Shown in pieces: positions 18,710 to 27,882 of a DNA stretch of 64,000 nt. Positions within the stretch are counted from its first letter, which is position 1, and each line of letters opens with the position of its first letter. The notes beneath the pieces are model-generated. The model did not search any database. It saw only the letters and a program-made list of their open reading frames with translations, and was not told where the DNA came from. The DNA is from CAVUAN01 sp963739435 (GTDB lineage: Bacteria; Acidobacteriota; Thermoanaerobaculia; UBA5066; Gp7-AA6), in NCBI GenBank assembly GCA_963739435.1, contig CAVUAN010000022.1, forward strand, positions 62,001 to 126,000, in the 5' to 3' direction. The position numbers and the translations under genes are program-made.

Positions 18710-20706
18710 GACCTCTCTCCTTTTGCCGCGCCGACGCGCAGCATCAAGGGGCGGTACGGCTCGCCGCCGCCCCGGAAGAACTTCCCGAAGAACTCGTAGT
18801 ACTCGAGACGCAGGACCTGCACCGACACGGTCAGGCCCTCGAGAAAGATGATCGCGACGTTGCCGGCCACGAGCAGCAAAACGGACAGCACTCCGCCGCC
18901 GCGGACGCGCTCCAGCGTGTCGGCCAGCGCGAAGAGGGCGAGGAACGCTCCCGCGTGCACGAGGGCGAACGCGGCGATCCTCAGGAACGAGATCGTGTTG
19001 GCGAAGAAGGAGATCAGGGAGTCCACGAGCTCGACCGAGCCCTCGAGGGCCTTGAGAACCATCGGCCCCTCGGCCGCGCCGGCCCGGCGCGCGGGACGCC
19101 CGCGTTCGAGCACGGCGACGATCGGCCGCTTGAAAGCCAGCAGCAGAATCGGGACCGCGACGAGGACCAGATGGCCCAGCCCGGCAGCGGCGCCTGAGCC
19201 GTCAGGGCGGCGCGCAGGCCGAGGGCCGCGAGGACCCAGTAGCCGAACGCGCCAAAGAGGCCGCGGGGGCCGAACAGGGCGAGCGAGCGGTCTCCGGCGC
19301 GCCAGGTGTTGACGACGTTCAAGACCAGGCCGATGCTCACGAGGACGATACCGAGCCCCACGGCGACGCGAGAGAAAGCGCGGCAGGTCGTTCATCGGCT
19401 CCATCCAGAGCACGGGCAGAGCGCCCTCGATCCCGAAGAAGCTTCCGTACAGGAAGCCGAAGACGACCGCCGCGGCGCCGCCCTCCATGAGGAGGATGCC
19501 GTAGTCGAGATAGCGCGGGATCCAGTGGAACAGGCAGTAGCCCGCCAGGAAGAGCACCGCGCCGTGGCCGACGTCGCCGAACATCAGGCCGAACATCAGC
19601 AGGAAGCTCACGGCGAAAAACGCGGTCGGCTCGAGCTCCTGGTACGACGGCGTGCCGTAGAGCTGGATGAGCTTCTGAAACGGGCGCAGCAGGATCGGGT
19701 TGCGGTGGAGGATTGGCACGGCGAGGGCGCCCGAGGCGACCTCGGGCAGGTCCTCGGGCCTCTCGACGTCGATGACCGCCCGCCCCTCGGTTTTCTCGAG
19801 GATCGCCTCGCGCATGCGCTGCGCGCTCTCCTCCGGGACCCAGCCCGAGATCACCACGAAACGGCCGGCTGCCGCGAAAAACGTGAGCGCCTGGAGGAGC
19901 AGCGCCCCGACCTGCGCCCGCCGGGAGACGTCCTCGAGGACGGGCACGGCCGCCGCGGCCTGTGCCGCCAGGTCCGCCCCGATGCGCTTCTCCTCCTCCT
20001 CGGCCTCTCTCATCTCGTGGGAGAGTCCGTCGGGCTCCCAATCGGCGGCGTTCGGGGGAAATGCGAGCTCACGGAACGACACCACGCGGATTGCGTTCTC
20101 GAGACGGGCCCGGTCGCCGGCCGGGACCGCCACCGCGGCGAGCGCCGATGGCCCGTGGGCCTCGAGCGGCACGACCGCAAAAGGGGCGGGAGAAAGCAGC
20201 GAAGCGAGCGAGCCGAGCTCTTCGAAGGAGGCCTCGCCCAGCCGCAGGGCCGTGAAGCGCAGGGCGAGGATGCGGTTGACATCGATGCCCGCGGCGCGCA
20301 CGCGGGCCGACCGTGCCAGAGCCTCGCGTCCTCGCTCCAAACGGTCGCGGACGGCCGCCCGCTTCCGGAAGACCTCGGCCAGGCCGGTCTCGACCGGCGC
20401 CAGCTCGGCTTCGATCGCCGCCCGTTCACGCTCGAGATCGGGTGTCTCCCGTCCTTCGAGCTCGCCGGATGGCTCGGAGAGCCGAATGTTGAGGCGCTCG
20501 GCCAGCCGCTCGGTCCTGTGCACGAGATCGCGGTAGGCCGCGAGCAGCTCCCTCGAGCCCGGCGGGGCGGTATCCGATGCCACCCGGCCGTGCGCCAGAT
20601 CCACCAGGTGAAGAAGGCCTTCCTTCGCGATACGCCGAGTGACGGCGGAGGCGTCGCGGTTGCCGACCTGGATGCGCAGATGAACCATCGGAACCGGGTG
20701 CAGCAT
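18706..20706 (-). CDS. ntpI: V/A-type ATP synthase subunit I (a subunit), two compensating frameshifts
   Basis: ATG 20706 gives MLHPVPMVHLRIQVGN, then a long soluble coiled-coil N-terminal half, then the membrane half (FFAVSFLLMFGLMFGDVGHG, a family hallmark, at about residue 360). Between about 19385 and 19190 the correct protein lies in another frame (GIVLVSIGLVLNVVNTWRAG, LFGAFGYWVLAALGL); two opposite shifts bracket it. The end includes FANTISFLRIAAFALVHAGA, with the Arg of the stator, and EYYEFFGKFFRGGG. Total about 665 residues. Confidence 0.88.
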   Translation of the reverse strand: MLHPVPMVHLRIQVGNRDASAVTRRIAKEGLLHLVDLAHGRVASDTAPPGSRELLAAYRDLVHRTERLAERLNIRLSEPSGELEGRETPDLERERAAIEAELAPVETGLAEVFRKRAAVRDRLERGREALARSARVRAAGIDVNRILALRFTALRLGEASFEELGSLASLLSPAPFAVVPLEAHGPSALAAVAVPAGDRARLENAIRVVSFRELAFPPNAADWEPDGLSHEMREAEEEEKRIGADLAAQAAAAVPVLEDVSRRAQVGALLLQALTFFAAAGRFVVISGWVPEESAQRMREAILEKTEGRAVIDVERPEDLPEVASGALAVPILHRNPILLRPFQKLIQLYGTPSYQELEPTAFFAVSFLLMFGLMFGDVGHGAVLFLAGYCLFHWIPRYLDYGILLMEGGAAAVVFGFLYGSFFGIEGALPVLWMEPMNDLPRFLSRRRGARYRPREHRPGLERRQHLARRRPLARPVRPPRPLWRVRLLGPRGPRPARRPDGSGAAAGLGHLVLVAVPILLLAFKRPIVAVLERGRPARRAGAAEGPMVLKALEGSVELVDSLISFFANTISFLRIAAFALVHAGAFLALFALADTLERVRGGGVLSVLLLVAGNVAIIFLEGLTVSVQVLRLEYYEFFGKFFRGGGEPYRPLMLRVGAAKGERS

Positions 20707-20708
20707 GG

Positions 20709-21617
20709 TTACCCCGAAAGCGCCGAGGCGGAAAGCACGCGCTCGAGCGCCTCGGCCGGCGCAGGCGCGCCGCACGCTTCGGCGAAAGCCGTCACGGCCC
20801 GCACCTCTTCCTCGCGCAGCAGGAGGTAGGCGACTGCCGGCGCCAGCCGCAGCGGCGGGCCGAGGAAGGCCGCCCGGCAAGCCTTGAGCCGGCGGCACCT
20901 CAGGGCCGCCAGCCGGCCTGGCTCGGGAACGGCCTCGTCCGAGAATTCAGCGGCTGCCTGCCGGGCTTGCTCCGGGGCCAGGCGCCCGGAGACGACGGCT
21001 CGCCGCACGGCGTCAGCGTCGCGTTCCCGCACGAGGCCAAGCGCGAGGTCGCGCGCGGCCTTCTCGCGGCGCGGCAGGCGCCGCGCAGCGGCCGCGAGGC
21101 GCCGCGAGGCAAAGCGGTCGAACCCGATCTCGGCCGAGACCGGGTTCTGTTCGTGAGAGCGAAGCGCCTCGGTGACTGCGGGTTCATATGCCGTCCCGCG
21201 CGCGAGCGCAGCCGATTCGCGAAGCGAGTCGATCCGGCGCCAGTCCTCGAGCCGGAGACTCGCCAGGCGCTCGAGAGGCCGCCAGAGCGGAACCCAGAGC
21301 TTTGGTGGAAGTTGCCGGACATGCGCCCGCCAGAAGAGCTTGAGGTTCTCGATCTCGTGGAGCCCGACGAGGGCCGCGAAGAGAGCACCGCCGCGCGGGT
21401 AGCTGGCGATCACCTTGCTGTAATCCCGCACGAGGGTGCCGAACAGCTCGAGGCGAAAGTGACGCGCGTCCTCCGGAGGCGTTGCGCCGAGCGCACCGGC
21501 CAGCGCCGCGAGGCTCGGGGCGGCCCGCAGCGCGAATCCGTCCTGCGGCCCGAGCAGCCGCGACTTCATCCCCCGCAGGCGCGCATTGCCGTATGCAAAT
21601 CGGGCCGTGACGATCAC
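20709..21617 (-). CDS. ntpC: V/A-type ATP synthase subunit C (d subunit)
   Basis: A 302-residue, alpha-helical protein with no membrane segment: RFAYGNARLRGMKSRLL at the start, VGLHEIENLKLFWRAH near residue 90 and RLKACRAAFLGPPLRLAP near residue 240 (the family's conserved end region). It couples the rotor ring to the central stalk. The frame is intact. It starts inside the end of the upstream small subunit gene and stops 2 bp before the subunit I ATG. Confidence 0.85.
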   Translation of the reverse strand: MIVTARFAYGNARLRGMKSRLLGPQDGFALRAAPSLAALAGALGATPPEDARHFRLELFGTLVRDYSKVIASYPRGGALFAALVGLHEIENLKLFWRAHVRQLPPKLWVPLWRPLERLASLRLEDWRRIDSLRESAALARGTAYEPAVTEALRSHEQNPVSAEIGFDRFASRRLAAAARRLPRREKAARDLALGLVRERDADAVRRAVVSGRLAPEQARQAAAEFSDEAVPEPGRLAALRCRRLKACRAAFLGPPLRLAPAVAYLLLREEEVRAVTAFAEACGAPAPAEALERVLSASALSG

Positions 21618-21940
21618 GGCTCGCCCCCCGGCCCGTCCCGGACGATCCGCGCCCAGGTGTCGGCTGCCGCCGGCAAGAGCTCTCGAGCCGCGCTCCGAAC
21701 TCCGGCCAGGTACTCGTCCCGCCGCCGCTTTCGCTCCTGCGCATGCCTCTCGGCTTCGTCGGCGATGGAACGCAGCGTCTCTTCGACCTCGGCCTCCCGG
21801 ACGCGGGCTCGTTCTTCTCTCGAGCGCGCGATCTCCTCGCGCACGGAAGCGATGCGCGCCCGGGCTGCACGCTTCGCCGCCTCGACCCGGGCGCGAGCGT
21901 CCTCATCCGCGGTCACAATGTCCTCAAGATCCGGGTTCAT
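21614..21940 (-). CDS. V/A-type ATP synthase subunit H/G (peripheral stalk coiled coil)
   Basis: A 108-residue, charged coiled-coil protein from ATG 21940 (MNPDLEDIVTADEDARARVE); most of its length is a heptad-like run of Glu, Arg and Ala, with a short C-terminal ARELLPAAADTWARIV segment. This is the expected first gene of such clusters (subunit H/G, which pairs with E). An upstream ATG at 21985 would add 15 residues unlike the family. The 271 bp upstream gap is shared with the divergent decaheme cytochrome operon. Confidence 0.72.
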   Translation of the reverse strand: MNPDLEDIVTADEDARARVEAAKRAARARIASVREEIARSREERARVREAEVEETLRSIADEAERHAQERKRRRDEYLAGVRSAARELLPAAADTWARIVRDGPGGEP

Positions 21941-22130
21941 CCTGGCCGACCCTCGGCAGAATCGTAGTTTCGGGGCGCCAAACACCCCTGATGCACATGG
22001 CTCAAGCGTTGCAGGAAGGCTCGCGCTAGCGTGTCATCCGTGGCCGCCTTCCTCCTGATTGAGAGGTCTTCTCGAATGCGCAAGAAGCCCCGGGCGGCGC
22101 GCGGGTGGACCGGAGCCCACAATTATCGTT

Positions 22131-22146
22131 TAATGCGAATGCATCA
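22131..22146. promoter_or_regulatory. Dyad TAATG-N6-CATCA, putative regulator site of the MtrCAB-like operon
   Basis: This lies in an AT-rich island in the 271 bp between the divergent V-ATPase cluster and the decaheme cytochrome gene, ending 65 bp before the ATG at 22212. It differs from TGATG-N6-CATCA at one base. A GAGGAGAA ribosome-binding site (about 22196-22203) follows before the start. Confidence 0.45.
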
Positions 22147-22211
22147 TGGACTAATCGCGCGCATCCAACAGAATCCAGCCAGATGAACCAAGACGTGAGG
22201 AGAATCCACCC

Positions 22212-24353
22212 ATGCTGATCAAAAGAGGTCTTCTGCTGGCGGCCGCCGGTGTGCTCACAATCTCGACGCCCGATGTTCCGACCGTCGCTCGACCAGGCGG
22301 TTCACACGGCACACAAACGGTCGCGCCGCGCGCGCCCGTCGCGTACAGCGAGTCGCAAAAGGAGTTCTACCTCTCCCAGGAGCAGGCGGACTTCACGCGG
22401 CCCGGCTACCACATCAAGGTCAACAGCGTGACGATCGGGGCCGACCGCAAGCCGGTCGTCGACGTGAACCTGACCGATGACCTCGGCCAGCCGATCGACC
22501 GCAACGGCATCCAGACGCCGGGCACCTGCTCGACGAGCTTCGTGCTCTCCTGGTACAACGCGGGCACGCGCGACTACACGTCCTATTTCACCCGCCAGGC
22601 GACGGGTGCCGCGGGCACGGTCACCCAGGCCACGGGCGACTCGGGAGGCGTCTTCAACGATCTCGACGTCGGGCATTTCACGTACACCTTCAAGGGCGCG
22701 CTTCCAGCCGGCTTCGATATGACCAAGACACACACGCTCGGCATGTATGGCACGCGCACGATGCCCTCCTTCATACCGATCCTGGGCGGCAAGACCTACA
22801 ACGCCAACGCCGAGTTCGACTTCCGACCCGACCACCTGGCCATCGCCGACACGTGGGACCAGATCCGCGAGACCACCTCCTGCAATACGTGCCACGACCC
22901 GCTCGTCGTCCATGGCCGCAGGCAGGATGCCAAGCTCTGCGTGCTCTGCCACCAGCCCCAGACTACGGATGCCGTGACCGGCAACGTCCTCGACTTCCGG
23001 ATCATGATCCACAAGATCCACTCGGGCCCGAACCTGCCGAGCGGCAAGCCCTACATGATCGGATCCAACAGCTACGGCGAAGTGACCTTCCCGCAGGACA
23101 CGCGCAACTGCGCCAACTGCCACGAGGGCAGGACCGCTTCGAACAAGCCGACTCAGTCCTATACCTGGTACACCAACCCATCCCGCGCCGCCTGCGGCTC
23201 CTGCCACGACAACATCAACTGGGCCACGGGCGTCGGCCACACCGGCCCCCCGCAGGCCAACGACTCCGCATGCGCCTCCTGCCATGTGCCCCAGGGCGAC
23301 GCGGAGTGGGACGCTTCGGTACAGGGAGCTCACACAGTCCCCGACAGTTCCAAGCAGCTGCGGGGTCTGAACGCGGCGATCCTGGGCGTCACGAACGTCG
23401 GCCCCGGTAAGAACCCGACAGTGACCTTCAAGCTGACCAACGGCGACGGCACGATCGTGGATCCGGCGCACATCGGCGCCAGCGCCAGCCTGAGCCTCGT
23501 CCTGGCCGGCCCGACGACCGACTATGGCACCGGCCAGGCCGCCCCGGCGCAGCCCATCAGCGAGAGCGCGATCGGCGCCTCCTTCAACGGCAGTGTCGCG
23601 ACCTACACCTTCATCAAGCCGATTCCGGCCAGCGCCAAGGGCACCTGGGCCATCGCGGTCCAGACCCGGCGGACGATCACGTTCAGCCCGGCGCCCAAGA
23701 AGGGCCCCTCGACCTTCACCGAGGGCCCGGCCAACAATGCGGTGACTTACATCGCCGTGACCGACGGAACCCCCGTGCCACGGCGCAGCGTGGTCACTTT
23801 GGCCAACTGCAATAACTGCCACGACCGCCTGGCCACGACGTTCTCCCACGGCGGCCAGCGCATCTCGATCGAGTACTGCGTCTTCTGCCACAACCCGAAC
23901 GCGGACGACTCGGCACGCCGCACGACCGACCAGCTTCCGCCCGAGTCGATCTCCTTCAAGCGGATGATCCACCGCATCCATACCGGCGATAACCTCACGC
24001 AGGACTACACGATCAACGGATTCGGCTGTCCTGGCCCCGCCCCCGGTTGCAGCCCGTTCCACGCCAAAGAGGTCACGTACCCCGGCAACACCAAGGACTG
24101 CGTGAAGTGCCACGCCTCGACCTCCACGTACAGCCTGCCGCTCGATACGGGAACGATTCCCACGATCACGCTGCGCGACTACTTCTCGCCGCAGGGCCCC
24201 GCAACGGCCGGGTGCCTGGGCTGCCACGACAACGTGGACGCGGCGGCGCACGCGTATCTGAACACCGTCACGACGCCCTTCTTCGCCGAAGCGTGCGCGA
24301 CCTGCCACGGCACCGGAAAGGATTGGGACGTCGTCAAGATCCACGCCCAGTAA
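22212..24353 (+). CDS. OmcA/MtrC-family decaheme c-type cytochrome
   Basis: A 713-residue exported protein with ten CXXCH motifs in two sets of five (about residues 224-359: CNTCH, CVLCH, CANCH, CGSCH, CASCH; about 534-698: CNNCH, CVFCH, CVKCH, CLGCH, CATCH). Each pentaheme set follows a beta-rich domain, as in the four-domain OmcA/MtrC cell-surface cytochromes that pass electrons to minerals or other extracellular acceptors. The N-terminal leader (MLIKRGLLLAAAGVL) has no lipobox cysteine, unlike Shewanella MtrC, so attachment to the outer membrane must differ. It heads the operon with MtrA- and MtrB-like genes. Confidence 0.9.
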   Translation: MLIKRGLLLAAAGVLTISTPDVPTVARPGGSHGTQTVAPRAPVAYSESQKEFYLSQEQADFTRPGYHIKVNSVTIGADRKPVVDVNLTDDLGQPIDRNGIQTPGTCSTSFVLSWYNAGTRDYTSYFTRQATGAAGTVTQATGDSGGVFNDLDVGHFTYTFKGALPAGFDMTKTHTLGMYGTRTMPSFIPILGGKTYNANAEFDFRPDHLAIADTWDQIRETTSCNTCHDPLVVHGRRQDAKLCVLCHQPQTTDAVTGNVLDFRIMIHKIHSGPNLPSGKPYMIGSNSYGEVTFPQDTRNCANCHEGRTASNKPTQSYTWYTNPSRAACGSCHDNINWATGVGHTGPPQANDSACASCHVPQGDAEWDASVQGAHTVPDSSKQLRGLNAAILGVTNVGPGKNPTVTFKLTNGDGTIVDPAHIGASASLSLVLAGPTTDYGTGQAAPAQPISESAIGASFNGSVATYTFIKPIPASAKGTWAIAVQTRRTITFSPAPKKGPSTFTEGPANNAVTYIAVTDGTPVPRRSVVTLANCNNCHDRLATTFSHGGQRISIEYCVFCHNPNADDSARRTTDQLPPESISFKRMIHRIHTGDNLTQDYTINGFGCPGPAPGCSPFHAKEVTYPGNTKDCVKCHASTSTYSLPLDTGTIPTITLRDYFSPQGPATAGCLGCHDNVDAAAHAYLNTVTTPFFAEACATCHGTGKDWDVVKIHAQ

Positions 24354-24424
24354 CTGACCTTCCCCCCGGGCCGGCCGTCCCTGCGGCCGACCCGGGCTCT
24401 CGAAACAAACAGGAAGGGAATTCG

Positions 24425-25393
24425 ATGTCGATCAAAGCCTGGGTCCTCGGCGGAATCGGCGCGCTGGTGTTCGCCGGCCTTTCCGGCCCGGCCGGTGCGC
24501 AGACGACCCCGGCGCCCGCAACGACGCCGGCGGCCGCGGCGGCACCAGCTCCGAAACCGACGCCAGCGGCGGGCCAGGCACCCGAGTCTCTTTGCGCCAA
24601 CTGCCACGACCAGGCGAAGACTTTCGCTGGCAACCCGCACGCGAGGCCGTTCCTGCGTCAGAGTCCCCCTGCCGATCCGGACGCCGCCTGCATCAGCTGC
24701 CACGGCGACGGGCAGAAGCACGCGGAGGAGGGCGGGGACAAGACCCTCATAGGAGGGCTCCACGGTGTGCACGGTTCGACGTTCTGCCTGACCTGCCACG
24801 ACAAAAGCGCGAACGACCACAGCTCGTTTGGGTCCGGCAGCACGCACGCCACAAGCGCCACGGTCAATTGTCTCTCCTGCCACTCGATCCACAGCCCGGC
24901 TCCCAAGACCGCCCGGCTGCTCGCCAAGGCCCCGGGGGCCCTGTGCGAGACCTGCCACCAGGGGCAGTCGGTGGAGTTTCGCAGCAAGCCCTACGTCCAC
25001 CGGCTCGGCCCGGGAGCCATGACCTGCCTCGACTGCCACAACCCCCACGGACGGCCGGGCGCGGGCAGCCTCAATCTGACGCGTGTCGGGGACCTGCCCT
25101 GCCTCAACTGCCATGCCGAGAAGCGCGGCCCGTTCGTCTTCGAGCACGTCAACGGCATCGCCGGCAACTGCATGTCCTGCCACGAGCTCCACGGCTCCAC
25201 GAATTCGAAGATGCTGCAGTGGCAACGGGTCAGCCAGCTCTGCCTGTCCTGCCACTCCCGCATCGGCTCGGCCAACACGATCGGCTCGCAGCCGCCCTCA
25301 TTCCACAACCTGGCGTTGCCGCGTTACCAGAACTGCACGACCTGCCACGTGGCCGTGCACGGCTCGAATCTCTCGCCTCAGTTCCTGAAGTAG
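24425..25393 (+). CDS. MtrA/DmsE-type decaheme c-type cytochrome
   Basis: A 322-residue periplasmic cytochrome. A signal peptide ends near AGA at residue 25, followed by a Pro/Ala-rich linker (to residue 50), then ten CXXCH motifs (CANCH, CISCH, CLTCH, CLSCH, CETCH, CLDCH, CLNCH, CMSCH, CLSCH, CTTCH) spaced about 25-30 residues apart. The size, ten haems and even spacing match MtrA, which sits inside the MtrB barrel and carries electrons across the outer membrane. ATG 24425 follows GGAAGGGAA; longer in-frame upstream codons fall inside the preceding gene. Confidence 0.9.
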   Translation: MSIKAWVLGGIGALVFAGLSGPAGAQTTPAPATTPAAAAAPAPKPTPAAGQAPESLCANCHDQAKTFAGNPHARPFLRQSPPADPDAACISCHGDGQKHAEEGGDKTLIGGLHGVHGSTFCLTCHDKSANDHSSFGSGSTHATSATVNCLSCHSIHSPAPKTARLLAKAPGALCETCHQGQSVEFRSKPYVHRLGPGAMTCLDCHNPHGRPGAGSLNLTRVGDLPCLNCHAEKRGPFVFEHVNGIAGNCMSCHELHGSTNSKMLQWQRVSQLCLSCHSRIGSANTIGSQPPSFHNLALPRYQNCTTCHVAVHGSNLSPQFLK

Positions 25394-25403
25394 GAGACGG
25401 CGC

Positions 25404-27422
25404 GTGAGAAAACCAGCAGCCCTCCGCCCATTCGGAATCCTCCCCATTCTCCTGCTCACCGCGGGCGCGCTCGGCGCCCAGACGACTCCGGCCCCTGAGA
25501 CGACTCCGGCGCAGGAACCGACAGCGGCAGCCCCGGCGGCTTCTTCCATCCCGCTCGACGTCGAAGCCGGCTACCGGTGGGTCGACGTCACCGGAAACGA
25601 GCGGCTCTACCGGACGCAGATCAACGACCGCCAGGGGTTCCTGCTCCGGTCGCTCCTCTACGACTCGCAGGGCCCCCTCAACGGCCTCGACTTTTTCAAG
25701 GTGGAGGCTTCGGATATGGGCGCCGGCCCGGCCGGTTCGTTCCGGCTTTCGGCCGGGCGAGCGAACCTCTTCCGGGTCGATTTCACCTACCGGCGCCAGG
25801 ACCTCTACAGCGCCCTCGTGGACTTCGCGAACCCGTTGCTCGCTACCGGCGTGACAGTCGGTCAGCACACGTACAACCGGGTCCGCGACATCTACGACGT
25901 GAACGTTCAGATCCTGCCATGGAAGATGATCACGCCCATTCTCGGGTACACGCGCAACACCTACAGTGGGCCCGGAACGACGACCTACAACGTGGGCGGC
26001 GACGACTTCGCCCTCAATCAGAACCTCACGGCCAACGACCAGGAATACCGCATCGGCCTCCTCTTCAACATCGGCCCCGTCCAGGGCGGAGTGACGCAGG
26101 GCTGGCGCCAGTATCGCGAAAACGACGCGGAGACGTTGGTTCCAGGAGCCGGCGCCGGCAACAACCCCGGAACCGTGCTCGGACAGCCGATCACAGCCAC
26201 GGGTATCACGCGAAGCACGAACACGTCGATCGACACACCGGCCACGAACGCTTGGATCTCGGGGCGATTCTTCAATCGGGTCAAGGTGACCGGCAGCTAC
26301 GTCCACGCCTCGCCCGATGGCGACACCACGTCGGCCGAAACGGATGCCGGTCAGTTCGTGTCCTTCGAGATTTCGCGCTTCTTCGCCGGCCTCAACAACC
26401 CGATCACGTCCAAGACGGACTGGAACTGGTGGCGCGGAATGGCCCGCGCCGAGATCGCGGTCGCGCCGGGCGTCGACGTCGTCGGCGGGTGGACGGAACG
26501 AAGCGGCAAGCTCGACGGCACGGCCCTGATCACGAGCCTCTTCCAGAACACGGTGACCTTTGCGGGCCTGCCGGCGGGTAACCTGACTCAACTGCTCGCC
26601 ACGAGCAACAGTATCGACCGCACGCAGAGGGTCTACGACGCCTCGGTCTCGGCAACGGTCTGGTCTCCCCTGCGCCTCAACTTCGGATGGAGCCAGGCGT
26701 ACCAGATCGTGACGGTCAACCAGGACGCCGCCGAGATCATCGTTCCGGGCGGCCAGAGCGGCACTTACCACCGCACGGTGAACACGTGGGGAGGCGGCGC
26801 GACGTTCACGATGGCCGGCTTGACCCTGGGCGGCGAGTACCGCGCAGACAGCGGCGACCAGGAGATCTTCCGGACGGACTACATCAATCGCGACCGCTGG
26901 AAGGTCCGGGCCGCCTATAACTTCGGCGACATCGCCCGCATCGGCGGGACCTGGCAGGAAACGCACGCCAAGAACGACTCGCCCGACATCCGCTACGACG
27001 CAAAGGTCCAGGAGGCCGCGGCCGACATCCAGATCACTGCCATTCCGAAGATCCTGACCCTGCATGGCTCGGCCGGCTACTTCCAGACCAACCGGAAGAT
27101 CCTCGAGCGCGCCCCTCAGGATTTCAGCGTCGCGGAAGCCTCCCAGGGCGACCTCGGGCACACCTGGGAAGGCGGCGCGACGCTGACGTTCTGGCGGATC
27201 ATCCTCGACGGCGGTTACCTCTCTTTTGGGAACAGCGGCAGCGTGCCCCTCTACCTGGAGCGGGTCCGGATCCACGGCGAGGTCTCGCTGACGGCGAACT
27301 TCTCGCTGACCGGCGAGTGGCTCAAAGACCTGTACAAGGAGTCTCTCGTCCCGGGTGTGGCGAGCCCGCTTTCCAACTACGACGCGAACCGCTACTACGC
27401 CGGGCTGCGCTGGAGGCCTTGA
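25404..27422 (+). CDS. MtrB/PioB-like outer-membrane beta-barrel of the porin-cytochrome complex
   Basis: A 672-residue exported protein starting at GTG 25404, with a cleavable signal peptide (ending near LGA at residue 25), a Pro/Thr/Ala linker, and then alternating polar/aromatic beta strands to the C-terminal YYAGLRWRP. The position directly after the MtrA-like gene and the size fit MtrB, which forms a sheath for MtrA. I see no cysteine, so the N-terminal CXXC of Shewanella MtrB is absent, as in some other lineages. Ten bp separate it from the upstream stop. MtrB is family-level inference; the barrel nature is clear. Confidence 0.78.
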   Translation: MRKPAALRPFGILPILLLTAGALGAQTTPAPETTPAQEPTAAAPAASSIPLDVEAGYRWVDVTGNERLYRTQINDRQGFLLRSLLYDSQGPLNGLDFFKVEASDMGAGPAGSFRLSAGRANLFRVDFTYRRQDLYSALVDFANPLLATGVTVGQHTYNRVRDIYDVNVQILPWKMITPILGYTRNTYSGPGTTTYNVGGDDFALNQNLTANDQEYRIGLLFNIGPVQGGVTQGWRQYRENDAETLVPGAGAGNNPGTVLGQPITATGITRSTNTSIDTPATNAWISGRFFNRVKVTGSYVHASPDGDTTSAETDAGQFVSFEISRFFAGLNNPITSKTDWNWWRGMARAEIAVAPGVDVVGGWTERSGKLDGTALITSLFQNTVTFAGLPAGNLTQLLATSNSIDRTQRVYDASVSATVWSPLRLNFGWSQAYQIVTVNQDAAEIIVPGGQSGTYHRTVNTWGGGATFTMAGLTLGGEYRADSGDQEIFRTDYINRDRWKVRAAYNFGDIARIGGTWQETHAKNDSPDIRYDAKVQEAAADIQITAIPKILTLHGSAGYFQTNRKILERAPQDFSVAEASQGDLGHTWEGGATLTFWRIILDGGYLSFGNSGSVPLYLERVRIHGEVSLTANFSLTGEWLKDLYKESLVPGVASPLSNYDANRYYAGLRWRP

Positions 27423-27468
27423 GCTCGGTTTTCGATGTAGAATCTCCGGTCCAAGGAGGACCTGCACC

Positions 27469-27756
27469 ATGCAAAGGATCGCTTCGCGACTGGGGTTCCT
27501 GACCTCGGCACTCTTCTGGCTCGGATGGGTGGCGCTCTCCGGCACCTCGACCGCGACGATGGACATGCAGAAGGCGGCCAAGGCAGCCGGGTTCCCCGCC
27601 GAGAACTGTCAGTACTGCCACACCGACAAGATGCCCAAGAAGGACGCCCACGCCACCAACGATCGCGGCAGCTGGCTCGTCGCCGAGAAGGACAAGCGCA
27701 AGGCCAAGGACATCGACGTCAAATGGCTCAAGGACTACCCCGCCGACAAGAAGTAG
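27469..27756 (+). CDS. Small monohaem c-type cytochrome, exported
   Basis: A 95-residue protein with a signal sequence (SRLGFLTSALFWLGWVAL) and one haem motif CQYCH at about residue 46, followed by a lysine-rich region ending KDYPADKK. AAGGAGG at 27453 sets the ATG at 27469; a longer frame upstream would run into the MtrB-like gene. It is the last gene before a strong terminator and may be a periplasmic shuttle for the decaheme conduit, which is inference. Confidence 0.82.
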   Translation: MQRIASRLGFLTSALFWLGWVALSGTSTATMDMQKAAKAAGFPAENCQYCHTDKMPKKDAHATNDRGSWLVAEKDKRKAKDIDVKWLKDYPADKK

Positions 27757-27776
27757 ATCCTCCGCGTCCTTGACCC

Positions 27777-27804
27777 AAAGGCCCGGGCACAAACCCGGGC
27801 CTTT
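27777..27804 (+). terminator. Rho-independent terminator of the MtrCAB-like operon
   Basis: A perfect 11-bp stem AAAGGCCCGGG / CCCGGGCCTTT with a 6-base loop starts 20 bp after the stop of the monohaem cytochrome; the right arm ends in TTT and is followed by CCATTT. It separates this operon from the second cytochrome operon. Confidence 0.85.
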
Positions 27805-27830
27805 CCATTTCTCCCGTCCCCTCCGGCGAG

Positions 27831-27846
27831 TGATGTGAACGCATCA
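27831..27846. promoter_or_regulatory. Dyad TGATG-N6-CATCA, putative regulator site of the second cytochrome operon
   Basis: A perfect 5+5 inverted repeat, 36 bp before the ATG at 27883 and just downstream of the terminator of the previous operon, in the position expected for an activator or operator site. It is one of the two perfect copies of the pattern. Confidence 0.5.
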
Positions 27847-27882
27847 ATCGCTTTGACTCGATCCTGGTGAAGAATCCGGGCG

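Noticed and set aside
21985..22000. A further TGATG-type dyad near 21988 (CTGATGCACATGGCTCA)
   Set aside because: The right arm is GCTCA, not CATCA, so only a half site is present.
22302..24344. Long open frame on the - strand opposite the decaheme cytochrome (680 codons), and similar ones opposite the MtrB-like gene, carB and the propeller-like gene
   Set aside because: High GC at third positions keeps antisense frames open; these show no recognisable motifs and lie fully opposite well-supported genes.
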